Source: Ophiosphaerella korrae | Lineage: Eukaryota; Ascomycota; Dothideomycetes; Pleosporales; Phaeosphaeriaceae | DNA length: 64,000 nt | Direction of reading: 5' to 3' | NCBI GenBank assembly: GCA_028456385.1 | Contig: JALNQF010000046.1 | Span: 186,001 to 250,000 of the forward strand | The notes under the pieces: model-generated | Databases searched by the model: none | Told to the model about the DNA's origin: nothing | The model's input: only the letters and a program-made list of their open reading frames with translations | Part shown: positions 22,038 through 32,395 of the stretch, one piece after another | How positions within the stretch are numbered: position 1 is the first letter of the stretch | How the letters are laid out: each line of letters opens with the position of its first letter | Program-made: the position numbers and the translations under genes

Positions 22038-23865
22038 TAACGTGCTTACTCACGACCCGGGCCACCCCACCACTCGGGTCACCCCACCCAACCTGACTGA
22101 TCTATCTGATCAATTGCGCCACAACCACACACTCAAAGCAGCTGGAATTCAAGAAGTAGATAGATTAGATTGATTTGCATTGGCGCTTGTTGTGGCCAAG
22201 TATATGACACTTGCTACAAGTTGGTGGTGCACGTTGGCGCACTCGGGATGCATCTGCCTGACGGCTCCTCTCAGCTTCTTCAATCAATCTCTGTCCTTCT
22301 TCAACTTGAATCGTGCCTCCAGAAGCTATATAACGTCTGTGCTTGTCTTTCCTCTGTATCTTGCGATGATTTTCAGCTTTCAGCTGAGCATTTTCATGAG
22401 CCAAAATTGTAGCTGAGTGCATAGCTAACTCGCAGCCTTTGACAAGCTGAGACAGCGCTCGACTTGAGGGACTTTGAGATTGACGCTGAAGAAGATTCTT
22501 TAGTATCTGAGTCTGTCTGTAGAGCTGATCAATATTGTGAGGTGTTTCTGCAACTGGTGGGCTTGTATGGCCATCAATCTGCGATGGTGCTGGCGGCGGT
22601 GTATGCGCGACGGTGAGGTTAGATAGGACTCTATCTGGATTAGATGGAACCAGACCTGCTGCCCGGAATCTACTCTGAATTAAGCTCTTAGAGAAGACTA
22701 ATGCGCGTATGCGCGTATATACCTCAAGGAAGAGATCTTTGTCAATATGAAAGACTTCTTGGCGCGCAAGGCGTCTAATTTCATCACCGTACGCTGTCTT
22801 AAGAGGACTGAAGCAGCTCACATCAAGCGGCTGGAGAAGATGTGACGTATGGGCCGGCATACAGAGGCTGATAATCTTGTGTTCTGTACAGTACTGATCA
22901 AACTCAGGCGTTGCATGGCTGCCGTGTCCATCCAAGATAAGCAGTCTATACGCTCCACTTGTACGAGGCTCTGTATATCGGTTGAAGTGCATAAGCCAGT
23001 CCAAACCTAGTTGATTAGTTGTCCATCCAGTGTCACTAACAGCGATAGACCAGCTAGCCGGAGCGTTGCGATACCAGCTAGCTTGGTGAAACTTGCCAGC
23101 CAGTATTACGATAGGTGGAATAATCCACCCAGACGCGTTGATACACTCAATTGCTGTAACCCATTCGCGATTGCCAGGCTGTACGTCGATTGCGCGTCCT
23201 TCTGTGTCTAAGCTGGTGACTACCTTAGACGTAGCAGCCACTCCCATCATAAAGCCAGTCTCATCAAAGTTGCACATGTCTTCATCTAAGATCCCATGCT
23301 CGTTGCGCGTATCGTTAACAAGCTTGAACCACGCTCTAATTGTGACTGGGTCTTCGCATCTAGCTCTCTCTGAATTGAACTTTCGATTCTACTTAGTCTT
23401 GAGCTTAGGCTGGCTCTTAATCTATCGTGACGCCCAATTGTGTCCAACTGGTTTGGGAGGTGGATCCTGTCCGCGTGCAGAGAGGAGAACGTCAGCCATA
23501 CGACGTACGTCAATAACCTGAGGCGGAAAGCCACGTCGATCAAGGTCTAAGATCCAATCTACAAGCGACTCCTCTTCAGATAGTGATAGCTTTCGAAATC
23601 TGAGGTGGGCGTCGCGCACAGACTGACACCCTGTAAGCCGGCGCTGAATTGTTCCACGAGAGACATTGTAGAGCGTCGCAGCGCGACGCTGGCTTTTTAT
23701 ACGATGAGTTTGTATAGCTTGGGCTGCAAGAAGTACTCTCTCTTCTTTTTGAGGTGATTGGGCACGTTTTGTGGGCGCCATAGTAGATGGGATAGAGGAG
23801 AGATTTGTCGAATTGGGTGGGTGGCCCGAGTGGTGGGGTGGCCCGGGTCGTGAGTAAGCACGTTA
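22038..23865 (-). mobile_element. Pogo/Fot1-like Tc1-mariner transposon with TA target duplication
   Basis: The element spans 22040-23863 (1,824 bp) between TA dinucleotides at 22038-22039 and 23864-23865. The terminal inverted repeats start ACGTGCTTACTCACGACCCG and are identical over the first 39 bases. Similarity continues beyond with few changes. It holds one transposase-derived frame on the minus strand. The intact ends and TA duplication show a real insertion, between HIBADH 2 and the MFS gene, with its right end about 210 bp before the transporter ATG. Confidence 0.9.
22165..23781 (-). pseudogene. Pogo-type transposase with two in-frame stops
   Basis: One frame of 539 codons from ATG 23781 to the stop at 22165, interrupted by two TAG codons between about 23385 and 23425. 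Domains in order: an N-terminal psq-type helix-turn-helix (AATLYNVSRGTIQRRL), a CENP-B-like second helix region, then the DDE_1 catalytic domain (NFDETGF with the first Asp, LLILDGHGSH with the second, and HTSHLLQPLDVSCFSPLK with the third). The C-terminus has a coiled, K/E-rich stretch and a CCHC zinc knuckle (CSKCHILGHNKRQC). The catalytic residues look intact, but the stops should prevent a full product, so the copy is probably non-autonomous and depends on another source. Confidence 0.85.
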
Positions 23866-24074
23866 GTGAGCCAATTTACATACATGCATAGCAGAATGCA
23901 GCATCATGGCAGACTTAGGAATCTTCATAATCGTTGGAGTACTTCATCCTCCATCCACCCGATCAATTACGCCAGCGCGTGGGAACCAACCATATGCAAA
24001 TAATAAATTATATCGCAAATTCTAGCATCAAGTAAGGTTATCAGAGTACTCTCTCGACATACTAAGTCGACCTA

Positions 24075-25833
24075 ATGGCGGCCAAACATGACATTAAGCC
24101 TCCACTCCCGCTGCCAGGACTCGAAGAGAAAGCAGACCAAACTCATCACGAATACCTCTCTCAAGCTGAATCTCCTGTATTTATAAACGTAAAAGAGAAG
24201 GAAGCCGCGCTAAGACGTAAACTTGATCGATATGTTGTGCCAGTGATGATGATGTTGATGCTTATCAGCTATCTTGATCGAGGGAATATTGGTTTTGCTG
24301 CGACGCAAGGTATGACTGATGACATCAATCTAAAGGGCAGTGAGTTAAATGTTCGTTTTCCACATGCAATCAAAGACGACAACTCTAACAAACGGCCAAA
24401 GACTGCGGTTTCTGTATTTTATATTTTCTACATTCTTGCAGAGGTAAGTATTCGTATAGTCCTTTCTACATTACCACTAATAGGTGGCACAGTTCCCCAC
24501 CTCGCTCCTCGTCAAACGCCTTCAATGGAATCGCGTCATCCCAACCATCACCTTCAGCTGGGGTCTAGTATGCCTTTGCACTGGCTTCGTTCAAAATTTT
24601 CGTGGGCTAGTAACTACGCGAATTTTTCTCGGCTTCTTTGAAGGCTGCTTATTTCCTTCTATGACACTATTCCTCTGTAATTGGTACACTAGAGAAGAGC
24701 TCGGTATTCGTGTAGCATACCTTTTCATCGCAAGCGCCCTCAGTGGAGCCTTTGGTGGTTTAATTGCTTTCGGGATACTATACATGGTACACATATACCC
24801 CAAGAAACGTTTATGAAAAAAAACTAAATCCTTTTTGTAGGATGGAGTTGCGGGTTGGCCAGGATGGCGATGGTAGGCCTGAAGACCGTGAATGTACTTT
24901 TCTTAAAGCTGAAGTACGAATTAGGCTCTATGTCTTGGAAGGCATCATTACCATTATTTGGGCACTTTGCTGTGTCCGGCTTGTACCAAAAGATTATGAA
25001 ACGGCATACTTTCTCAATGAAGAAGAAAAGAATATCATGCGTGAACGGGCTGCACGAACACAAGCATACTCTGACTCAGCCGGCTCAGGACACTACAGTA
25101 AATCTGATATCAAAGAAGCTGCTCGAGATGTAAAGAGCTGGTTACATGGGTGCATTCAAATTGCAGTTGTAACAATTTTATATGGGTTTGGTACCTTTCT
25201 ACCAATCATAATAAGAAATGGCTTTCGCTATTCAGTCAAACAAGTAGGTCTTACCCTTCCCGAAATCTATGCTCCTTGCGTAAGATTGATATCACGCAGG
25301 CACAGTATCTTGTTATACCGGTCAATGTTTGGGGTGCTATCGTTTATGCCATTGGTGCATACTTCAGCGACCGCTATCAAGCGCGCTTTATTCCTCTCAT
25401 CTTGATGGCACCAATAGGAATAGCCGGTTATGCTATACTGCTCTCACCTGTTAGTCCTGAAGTTCAATATTTCGCAACCTACCTCATCTCAACAGCTTGT
25501 TTCCTTTGCACTGGTGGTAATATTACGTGGCTATCTGCTAATTGTGCGCCGGATGGAAAACGGGCTGCATCTCTTGGTATCTTGTTGACTCTTACCAATA
25601 TCGGTGGTGCGGTATCGGGCCAGATTTATCAAAGCAACGCCGCGCCCAAGTACACGCTCGGACATGCATGGAGCTTGGGGTGTTTGGCATTTGCTTGGTG
25701 TGGTTGGTGGATCGTTAGAGCTATGTACAGGAGGAGGGAGAAGGGAAAAGACAAGAAGATTGCCTCAGGATATGTGATTTCTGAGGGCGTAATGTATACA
25801 GATCGCGAACCCGACTTTCGGTATCAGATCTGA
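24075..25833 (+). CDS. MFS transporter, allantoate permease type (Dal5/TNA1 family)
   Basis: Predicted plasma-membrane proton symporter of 501 aa. Six exons: 24075-24350, 24402-24443, 24484-24786, 24841-24872, 24925-25243 and 25300-25833; lengths join in frame. The first TM region has the family mark LMLISYLDRGNIGFA. Also seen: TRIFLGFFEGCLFPSMTLFLCNWYTREELG (TM4-5 loop) and a long central loop, followed by a second six-helix half ending with a basic tail. The anion:cation symporter family imports small carboxylates such as allantoate, nicotinate or pantothenate. In this setting it probably imports the substrate of the cluster. The transposon at 22038-23865 lies directly upstream and separates it from the rest of its original promoter. 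Confidence 0.88.
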
Positions 25834-26013
25834 ACATATTACAACCAAGCTGGATGCCTGTCGGTTGATGGGGCTCCTGTTACGTAGCTATTGCAGGCGT
25901 TGCCATATGAGTACCACCATTGCGCATCTACAAAACGTTCATTTGGATACTTGAGAAAAAGCTTCTGTCTTCCGTATACAATTCATTCGGAATTCTAGTC
26001 CCAGTAATCTTCT

Positions 26014-27123
26014 TCACGATGATTCTGATCTTACTATCACTTTGCGATATACTAGTGAATCCACCATTTCACCCTTACTCTCCCAGACCCCTTTCGTCAG
26101 ACTGTGTTTTTCGAAATCCAGCCTCTCTGCCAACCTCCAACTTCCATGGTTTCGTGGGTCGCATTCGATTTCCAACTCTATCGCATTGCCATCTTGTCTC
26201 TTCACCAGTTCGCTAAGAAATACCTTCATGGCTTCCGTTGCAAAGCCTTTTCCGTGTACGGATGGTAGAAAGGAGAACCATAGGGTAAACCGATTGAAAA
26301 GATGGCCCTGATGAAGAACGTCTGTTCGCGTGTGAGCTGCTCCAACCCGACCAATCATGCGTCCCTCATTCTCAACCACAAATTCCCAACTCGTTCTTGG
26401 ACGAGCGCATGAATTTTTGATATTGGCTATGACTAGGTCTCGTGCCTGGTCCATGGTCCTGGGCGGCCAATCTTGAAATTTTGCATTCTCCTCGTTGCTT
26501 TCCAGCTCATAATACCCAGCGATATCATCAAACACAAACTCCCTGAGCAGCAAACGCTCGGTCTTCACTGCACCCCAGTGGTCGCCCTTCATGCTTGCCT
26601 GCTCAATCTCCATCAATTCTTCGGCGGATAGCATACCGGACGCTGTAAGGACCTTCTGGAGAATAGCGCTCTTTGCTTCAATGTAGTCGATAATATTTGT
26701 GCCTTTGGCAGCTAATTCTAGTTTAATGCGCGCATATTCGTCTCGAAGTTCGGTATTCGAGCGAAGCGTGTTGCGAATTGCGAGATGATTCCGAGTTTGC
26801 ATAGCGCCGTCTATGCAGACATATATGTTCCTAGGTGGAGATTGACTGGGATCTTTGAAAGCGTGTCGGTCTTTGATTCCCAGTTCGCCCAGATAGCTAA
26901 ATCCCTGGGCAACAAGTGCATTGATCACATTGTCTACATTCTGCCGTGTGACAATGATATCGATGTCGATCACGGGTTTTGCTGCGAGACCAGGGACTGA
27001 AGTGCTGCCTACATGCTCGATCGAGATGTAGGGAGAGTCGCGCAGGTAATTTTCAAGCCGCGACTTGATCTGCTGAAAATTTTGTGCCCATTGAGGGTCG
27101 TACTGTTTGACAACAACAGACAT
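26014..27123 (-). CDS. GrpB-GNAT fusion protein
   Basis: Intronless, 369 aa, ATG at 27123. Residues 1 to about 165 match the GrpB/UPF0157 family of the nucleotidyltransferase superfamily: YDPQWAQNF, IEHVGSTSVPGLAAKPVIDIDI (with the G-S and D-x-D pattern), then IYVCIDG and RNHLAIRNTLRSN. Residues from about 185 to 350 form a GNAT N-acetyltransferase domain (RLLLREFVFDDIAGYYEL, then the acetyl-CoA loop VHGKGFATEAM, then RNHGSWRLAERLDFEKH), of the RimJ/RimL-like type. GrpB proteins occur in bacteria and fungi; their target is poorly known. The fusion suggests one protein with two small-molecule or protein-modifying activities. The substrate cannot be read from sequence. Confidence 0.88.
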   Translation of the reverse strand: MSVVVKQYDPQWAQNFQQIKSRLENYLRDSPYISIEHVGSTSVPGLAAKPVIDIDIIVTRQNVDNVINALVAQGFSYLGELGIKDRHAFKDPSQSPPRNIYVCIDGAMQTRNHLAIRNTLRSNTELRDEYARIKLELAAKGTNIIDYIEAKSAILQKVLTASGMLSAEELMEIEQASMKGDHWGAVKTERLLLREFVFDDIAGYYELESNEENAKFQDWPPRTMDQARDLVIANIKNSCARPRTSWEFVVENEGRMIGRVGAAHTRTDVLHQGHLFNRFTLWFSFLPSVHGKGFATEAMKVFLSELVKRQDGNAIELEIECDPRNHGSWRLAERLDFEKHSLTKGVWESKGEMVDSLVYRKVIVRSESS

Positions 27124-27805
27124 ACTATCAAGTAGATGTAAATATCACCCGGAACGCTGGTTTGGGTCACTTACTAGATGGTGTAACGGGAGAAACGAGC
27201 TTAGGAATGATAGGAAGATGGATCATTGATTCTTAGCTATCTATGGGCGAAGCTCTTTATATAGCTGAGCTCGGCTTATACAAGCTTACGAAGCTTGTAG
27301 TGCTTAGCCTACAGGCAGCTCCAGAGCGCGTAGTTTGCTCCTCGCAATAGATGGAATTGAGGAAGTAGAGCAGGATGCATAGCACCTGACCATAAGAAAA
27401 GCGGGTCCGACTATAGCCTAACTTAGATAGTAAGTAGAGTACTAAATATAGCAACTATCTATCCTAGAACGCATTCTAAAGAAGATTCGTATACGTCCAA
27501 ACAATTTTATTCAATATTTATTTGTATGGGATTATATACGTTCTATCCTCTTTTAGATAGTGATTAGACTATAGACCCTATTCCAGCCGAGATACCTTGT
27601 TGTATTAGGCTATGGTTGTATGGTTGGGTGCCATGAGGTGGAAGTTCGGGAGGAAAAATTCGGCTGCAACTGCCGATTCCGCTCAATCTAAGGCAGAAAA
27701 GGGCGGCACACTAATAAGAGCAAAAAGGGCGAAACACACCAAATGTGTTCAATGATCAAATTTTGTGCATCTGGTATCTGTAAAGTCCCTGAACTATGAA
27801 TGAAG
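27124..27805. other. Intergenic; contains a segment similar to 32395-32470
   Basis: No gene supported. The stretch at about 27206-27262 (GAGCTTAGGAATGA and what follows) resembles one at 32404-32470, upstream of the broken CBM18 gene, in the same orientation. Confidence 0.4.
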
Positions 27806-28863
27806 CTAATCGTACTCTTCAATCTTAATGATTGGAATATCCGCATATGCAGGGGGAGCATCAAAGTAATCGGAACTCAGCAGTGCAATCTCAGCATCAT
27901 CATCCCACGATCCGGCAGTTTGTGTTCGTTTCTGTTGGGAGCATCGGCGAAGCATAAACAATCCAAAGGCAAGGAACAGTACGACAGGGAATAACAGCGG
28001 GCTGTGTTGTAGATCACTGAGTTCTCCAATGACTAGGTTTTGCAGCCTTGTCCATGTTCCAAATTGACCATACTCGTCCCATTCACTGGGATCGAATACC
28101 GTTTGTACCATAGCAGGGCGACCGCATTTCATTTGATATGGTTTGGCACGGTCCTCCCTTGCAACGACTTGTATATCTTCAATAAAGATCTCGTTAGTCT
28201 CATTCTTCTGCTGCAACAGTACCTGAACAAGCTTTTGTCCTTTGACGTCTAAATGTACTGGCTCGGCGTTGAGGTAGGGAGAACGAGGGTCGTCTGTCCT
28301 GCCTAGTGGCAGACCAGTCACGTCGAATTGAATCCAGAATTGAACCGAATCTTGCACGCGAAGTACAGTATGCTCGTATCTCAAAGGCAGCTGGACACCC
28401 TCCGGGGTTGGACCAACCCAGAGGGACATCGTCTTCTCCGTACTGATGTTGGCAGGTATCTGCCACGCATTGATGTTAAGTGGCATCGGGCCAAGAGGTA
28501 GGATGGGGTGTCCATTGACTAGAAGCGATTGTTCAGAGCCGTCGAGCCTATCAATAGTGAACTGTAGGCGCTGTAATCCTGTTAGATTGAGAGTATGGAA
28601 ATAGCCAAAATGAATAGAAATACCAAAGCGTTCTCCTGTATGGCCTGACGCCAAACGACTTCATTATCTACCTGTTTGACCGCGAAGGGGCAACCGAGAC
28701 ATTTCAGATTCACAGCATATGCCTTGTTGGTTTTGATGACTGTTATTTCTGACATGGATGGTGGAAGCTCACGCTCAGTAGGCAGGCTTAGGGGCAACGA
28801 TCCATCCAATTCGGATCCCACGGTTGCAACAACAATCGCACTCAGGACAGAAAGAAAACGCAT
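27806..28863 (-). CDS. Type I membrane protein of unknown function
   Basis: Exons 28863-28624 and 28570-27806 (intron 53 nt), 334 aa in frame. It starts with a signal peptide (MRFLSVLSAIVVATVGS). A luminal or extracellular part of about 230 aa follows, containing a LKCLGCPF motif, beta-rich sequence and an RPAMVQTVFDPSEWDEYGQF stretch. One TM helix (LLFPVVLFLAFGLFMLRR) precedes an acidic cytosolic tail (SWDDDAEIALLSSDYFDAPPAY). The tail has a PPxY-type motif (PPAY), which could recruit a WW-domain ubiquitin ligase of the Rsp5 kind. No family is recognised with confidence. I read it as a receptor-like or cargo-type protein of the secretory route; this is inference. Confidence 0.7.
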
Positions 28864-29714
28864 ATTTGAAAAACAACGAATGAACACGTAAATGAATGAC
28901 GATGGTTAGAGCGATGAAAACTACGTGAGGAGAAAGATCAGCGAGCATACATGCAATTGATGATCAGACTCGGGGTTCGGCCACGCTAATGCAGGGATAA
29001 CGTCCCCTGATGGACCTGAATCAGGGAATACGACCACATTTCTCAGCTTCTCGAACGCTTCGTCACTATCACACGCTAAAATAATTTAATTAGTGACCAA
29101 AAGCCTAGCTTGTTTGGCTATGTCGGCTCTATTATGACTTTGACATATTTACTGATCTAAATCTCTCTAGTTTGATCTGCAATCGCAATGTCCTGTAGAT
29201 CACTATGCAGCACGTAAGCAGTAGAGCCACATCGGAGCTGGATACTGAGCACCAGTCTCACATCATCACAGCTGAAGTTGTATGATGCTTGCATAGGGGC
29301 CAGTTACCAAAGTATTTTCGTCTGCATATCTTGAAAATTATGTAGACGAACTAGTGCAAACACTTGAAGCACATAATAGGTAGATGGGCATGCCAAAATA
29401 TGCAACACGTTCATCGCTTGTCCAAACCTCCAAGATCCGGTCACTTTGGTCACACAGCCACCACCAGCGGGTGTTCGGCTTGACGCACCGTTCAACCCCC
29501 TGCTCCCACTGTGGCTGCCTGTGAGCTTAAAGATAGCGGGTCGCTCTCCACTCCAATTTTCGCGTCGCGTTGCGGCTGACGGTTCAATCATTATCTTAGA
29601 AGTCACTCTTTTGTCATCTGGTCCTTCTTACCTCCTTGCACTAAGTATTTGTTTCTATTCTATCGTCACTCCTTTTACCGTAGCACTAGCTAGCGCGATA
29701 TCAACATCCTCAAC
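28864..29714. other. Intergenic, no gene supported
   Basis: No coherent coding signal. It serves as the upstream region for the membrane protein (minus) and the PLAC8 gene (plus). A CT-rich stretch lies shortly before 29715. Confidence 0.45.
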
Positions 29715-30270
29715 ATGACTACTATTCAAAATCAGGACTGGCACCACAGCGGTGCCTCATGCTGCTCACCAATCGGAACATGTGAGCAAAAGGTTCAACA
29801 TTAAAAAGCATGCCTATTCTTACTTGTGAAAAGGTTGTCTTTCATGGTGGTGCCCATGCATCATCTACGGTCGCACACACCATCGGATCAAGAACAACGG
29901 CAATATGGACAAATACTCATGTTGTAACTTGGGTGTACGTCTTCCTTTCATATTACATATCCTATTGTTTTCTGACGCCATTTAGTGCGTTGGGTTCTGT
30001 GGTCTTGCTTGCATAGGAATTTCTTTCATCATGCCTATGCTCAATCGCGGTGACATGAGAGCGAAGTATCACCTCAAGGGCAATGCCTGCACCGACTGCT
30101 TATGTGCGTGTTGTTGCATGCCGTGTGATACGACGCAGCAAGATAAGGAGTCTGAGTACCGTGAGGGGCAGAACAGGACGCTATTGTCACAGCCGGGGAA
30201 GGAGAACTCGATGCAATACTTGCCACAACAGCAAGAAATGGGTATTCAACACCAGCCAGCAAAACAATGA
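29715..30270 (+). CDS. PLAC8 family cysteine-rich protein
   Basis: 150 aa in three exons: 29715-29781, 29834-29934 and 29986-30270. Both introns are short (52 and 51 nt) and join in frame. The PLAC8 signature is complete: a first Cys block SPIGTCCLSWWCPCIIYGR, then DKYSCCNLGCVGFCGLACIG and the second block KGNACTDCLCACCCMPCDTTQQDKE. The RAKYHLKGNA segment before the second block is also typical. The hydrophobic Cys stretch may sit in the membrane. Fungal and plant relatives influence metal export or cell size, but function here is open. The tail is Gln-rich. Single-exon ORF calling would miss this gene because each exon is short. Confidence 0.88.
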
Positions 30271-30767
30271 ATATATTTTCATGTGGCTGCGAGTTACTGG
30301 AGCCAGCTTAAGTTTCAATGTGAGATGTTGAACGATGGAACATATTTGTTGGTTATTTACTATGCATTACATCCTTGCCGATATAGCATTAGGGCATTCT
30401 CTTATTTTGTTTTGGTGTGACAGGTATTGATCAACATCCAGCTCTCCTTACGAAATCAAGAAGCCATCGGCTACATCTATACCCCCTCTTGAGTATACCA
30501 TCTATCATGTTGCGAACTGTATTTGAGGGTACATCCAATAAACGGGTTGTAATTTGTATTATCTAAGTAGGCCACATCGTAGGCTCTCGAAACCGACGTC
30601 GCGTCTTGAATATTGTGACGGTAGTTTATAAAGACGAAATCGAGACCGAAGTTGAGAAGGACGACGGAGTGCTTGAAGCGCTTTCGACAACAGTAGGACT
30701 CGTCATCTTTGCAGGCATGACAGATTTTGCACTAGTCCAAGCACTTGTTACCTGAGCAGGTACAGAA
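30271..30767. other. Intergenic, no gene supported
   Basis: 3' flank shared by the PLAC8 gene and the broken CBM18 gene (convergent). Nothing else seen. Confidence 0.4.
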
Positions 30768-32395
30768 TTACTGAGGAATGGACGACGTGGGAGGAAGCAC
30801 GGTAACATCCGAGTCATCCACCGACGTTGGCGAAACCGCAGCTACGCTCTTCAGAGATGTTATGACAGAAGTCACAAATGTCTTGTGCCCTCCTTTCCCT
30901 CCCCTTGTAAACCTTGTGCTTGATTTCCTGGCCCGGGCGGCAGCGGCCTTAATACTCAAGTCCCTCATTCCAAAGCTGTCTCCGGTTCGTGCCCGGAGTC
31001 TTTGTGGTGTCTCGGAAGCTGGGCATGTAGCGACGAGAGAAAGTGTTGGAAAAGCGCCATTGACGACATCGTATTCGCCTACAACTTCTGTCCAAACCGT
31101 AGGTATGCTGGTGCTGCTACTACTACCAATGATTGTTCCGTCGATGACAATGTCGATAGAGCACGTACTGCCCGTGATTGTCGATTTGACCCAGACATTT
31201 ACTGAGTAAGAGCTTCCACTCTGTACAGCTGGCCGTGTGTCTACTGCCAATGATGCGAATTTATCATTAGCATTTGAGAAGCCGAGGTAGCTACTGCTCC
31301 CACCTGGTCGGGCTCCGGCCGGATTGTTGACAACATTTTGCTGGATATTTTCAGACTTTCTGACAAGTATAGTGCCAGAGCTCGCTAATGGGTCGTTCTG
31401 GAAAGCATCAGGTGCTGATGATGCTGATGGGGCAGGCGTGGAAAAGGTGTCGCTGCTAGCCTCCATTATGAATTTTGAGGCTATAGTGACTACCGGCAAA
31501 TCTGAAAAAAAAACCCCCCCTGATGACGCTGATGGGGCGGGCGAAGAGAATATATCACGGTTGTTTGTCCTAATGAATTTCGGGTTTAGGCTGACTATTA
31601 CTAGTAGCTCTGAAAGAGACGCTCAAGAAGATGCGTCAGCACCAATGCTGACCGAGAGTGTAGAATTGACTAAGCTTATAGTGGACGTTGATGTTGACTG
31701 GCTTGGGGTTGGCGACGGGTTTGAGATTGAATCAGAAGATTGGCTCGAGCTTGATGTACTGGAGGAACGAGCGAGGCTGGAGGACGAAGCCGATGAAATT
31801 ACACCATTCGGTGTAGATATGGTAGCAGACGTGGTGGCAATACTGGAGGCTGAGCGGGCCTGGTTAGTGGTGGCTGAAATCACGGATTGTGATGAAGAAG
31901 CAGCGCTTTTCGATGTCGATTTGCTGGAAGATTCTGTACTGGAGCTTTTCGGTCATAACGTCGAAGATGAACTGCCAGAGGTAAAGCAGGTGCCGAACCT
32001 AGACTGACATCCAGCTTTGCAGTGGCCATCTGTTTTACCGCACCAGTCATACTGGGAACAACCTGATCAAGATATTAGCTTAAGAGTGCAACCTAAGGAT
32101 AAGAAGTTAATCAAAATTCTCGTATGAACTAACTTGGCAAGTTTGACTGCCGTAGTTCTTACCACAGCGCTCGTAGTGAGACACTGGCATTGACGAAGGC
32201 GAAGTTCTTGGGGGCCTTGAAGCAGAAACTGTTGGCTAGACAATATTGTTTCCTTCCTTACAAGTGCCATAATCCTGTTGACACCCAGTTCCACAATATG
32301 TTGACGCTGTACCACACCAGCCATACTTAACGTCCTGCCTTAGCCACTCCTCTTTGCGCAAGTACCAAAATGAACTTACTATACACAACTGTTGT
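30768..32395 (-). pseudogene. Broken chitin-binding (CBM18) Ser/Thr-rich secreted protein gene
   Basis: Exon pieces on the minus strand encode two hevein-type CBM18 modules. One has YGWCGTASTYCGTGCQQDYGTC, read from about 32335. The other has HYERCGKNYGSQTCQ joined to GCSQYDWCGKTDGHCKAGCQ by an intron near 32070-32130. A long Ser/Thr-rich linker follows, then a beta-rich C-terminal domain (YSVNVWVKSTITGSTCSIDI, possibly carbohydrate-binding), ending at 30768. Chitin-binding secreted proteins act at the cell wall or shield hyphae from plant chitinases. Damage: the first module lacks its N-terminal part and a signal peptide, a TGA interrupts the linker shortly after the second module, and TGA also follows GADASS at 31623. 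A segment with PAPSASS is duplicated at about 31400-31600. A 5' truncation at the repeat-like stretch near 32400 is likely. Confidence 0.6.

Noticed and set aside
10610..25833. Secondary-metabolite biosynthetic cluster
   Set aside because: No PKS, NRPS, terpene synthase, DMATS or P450 is present; the enzyme types point to catabolism.
31400..31620. Programmed frameshift at the A9/C7 runs of the CBM18 gene
   Set aside because: A canonical intron around the run can restore the frame, and other stops remain, so decay is the simpler view.
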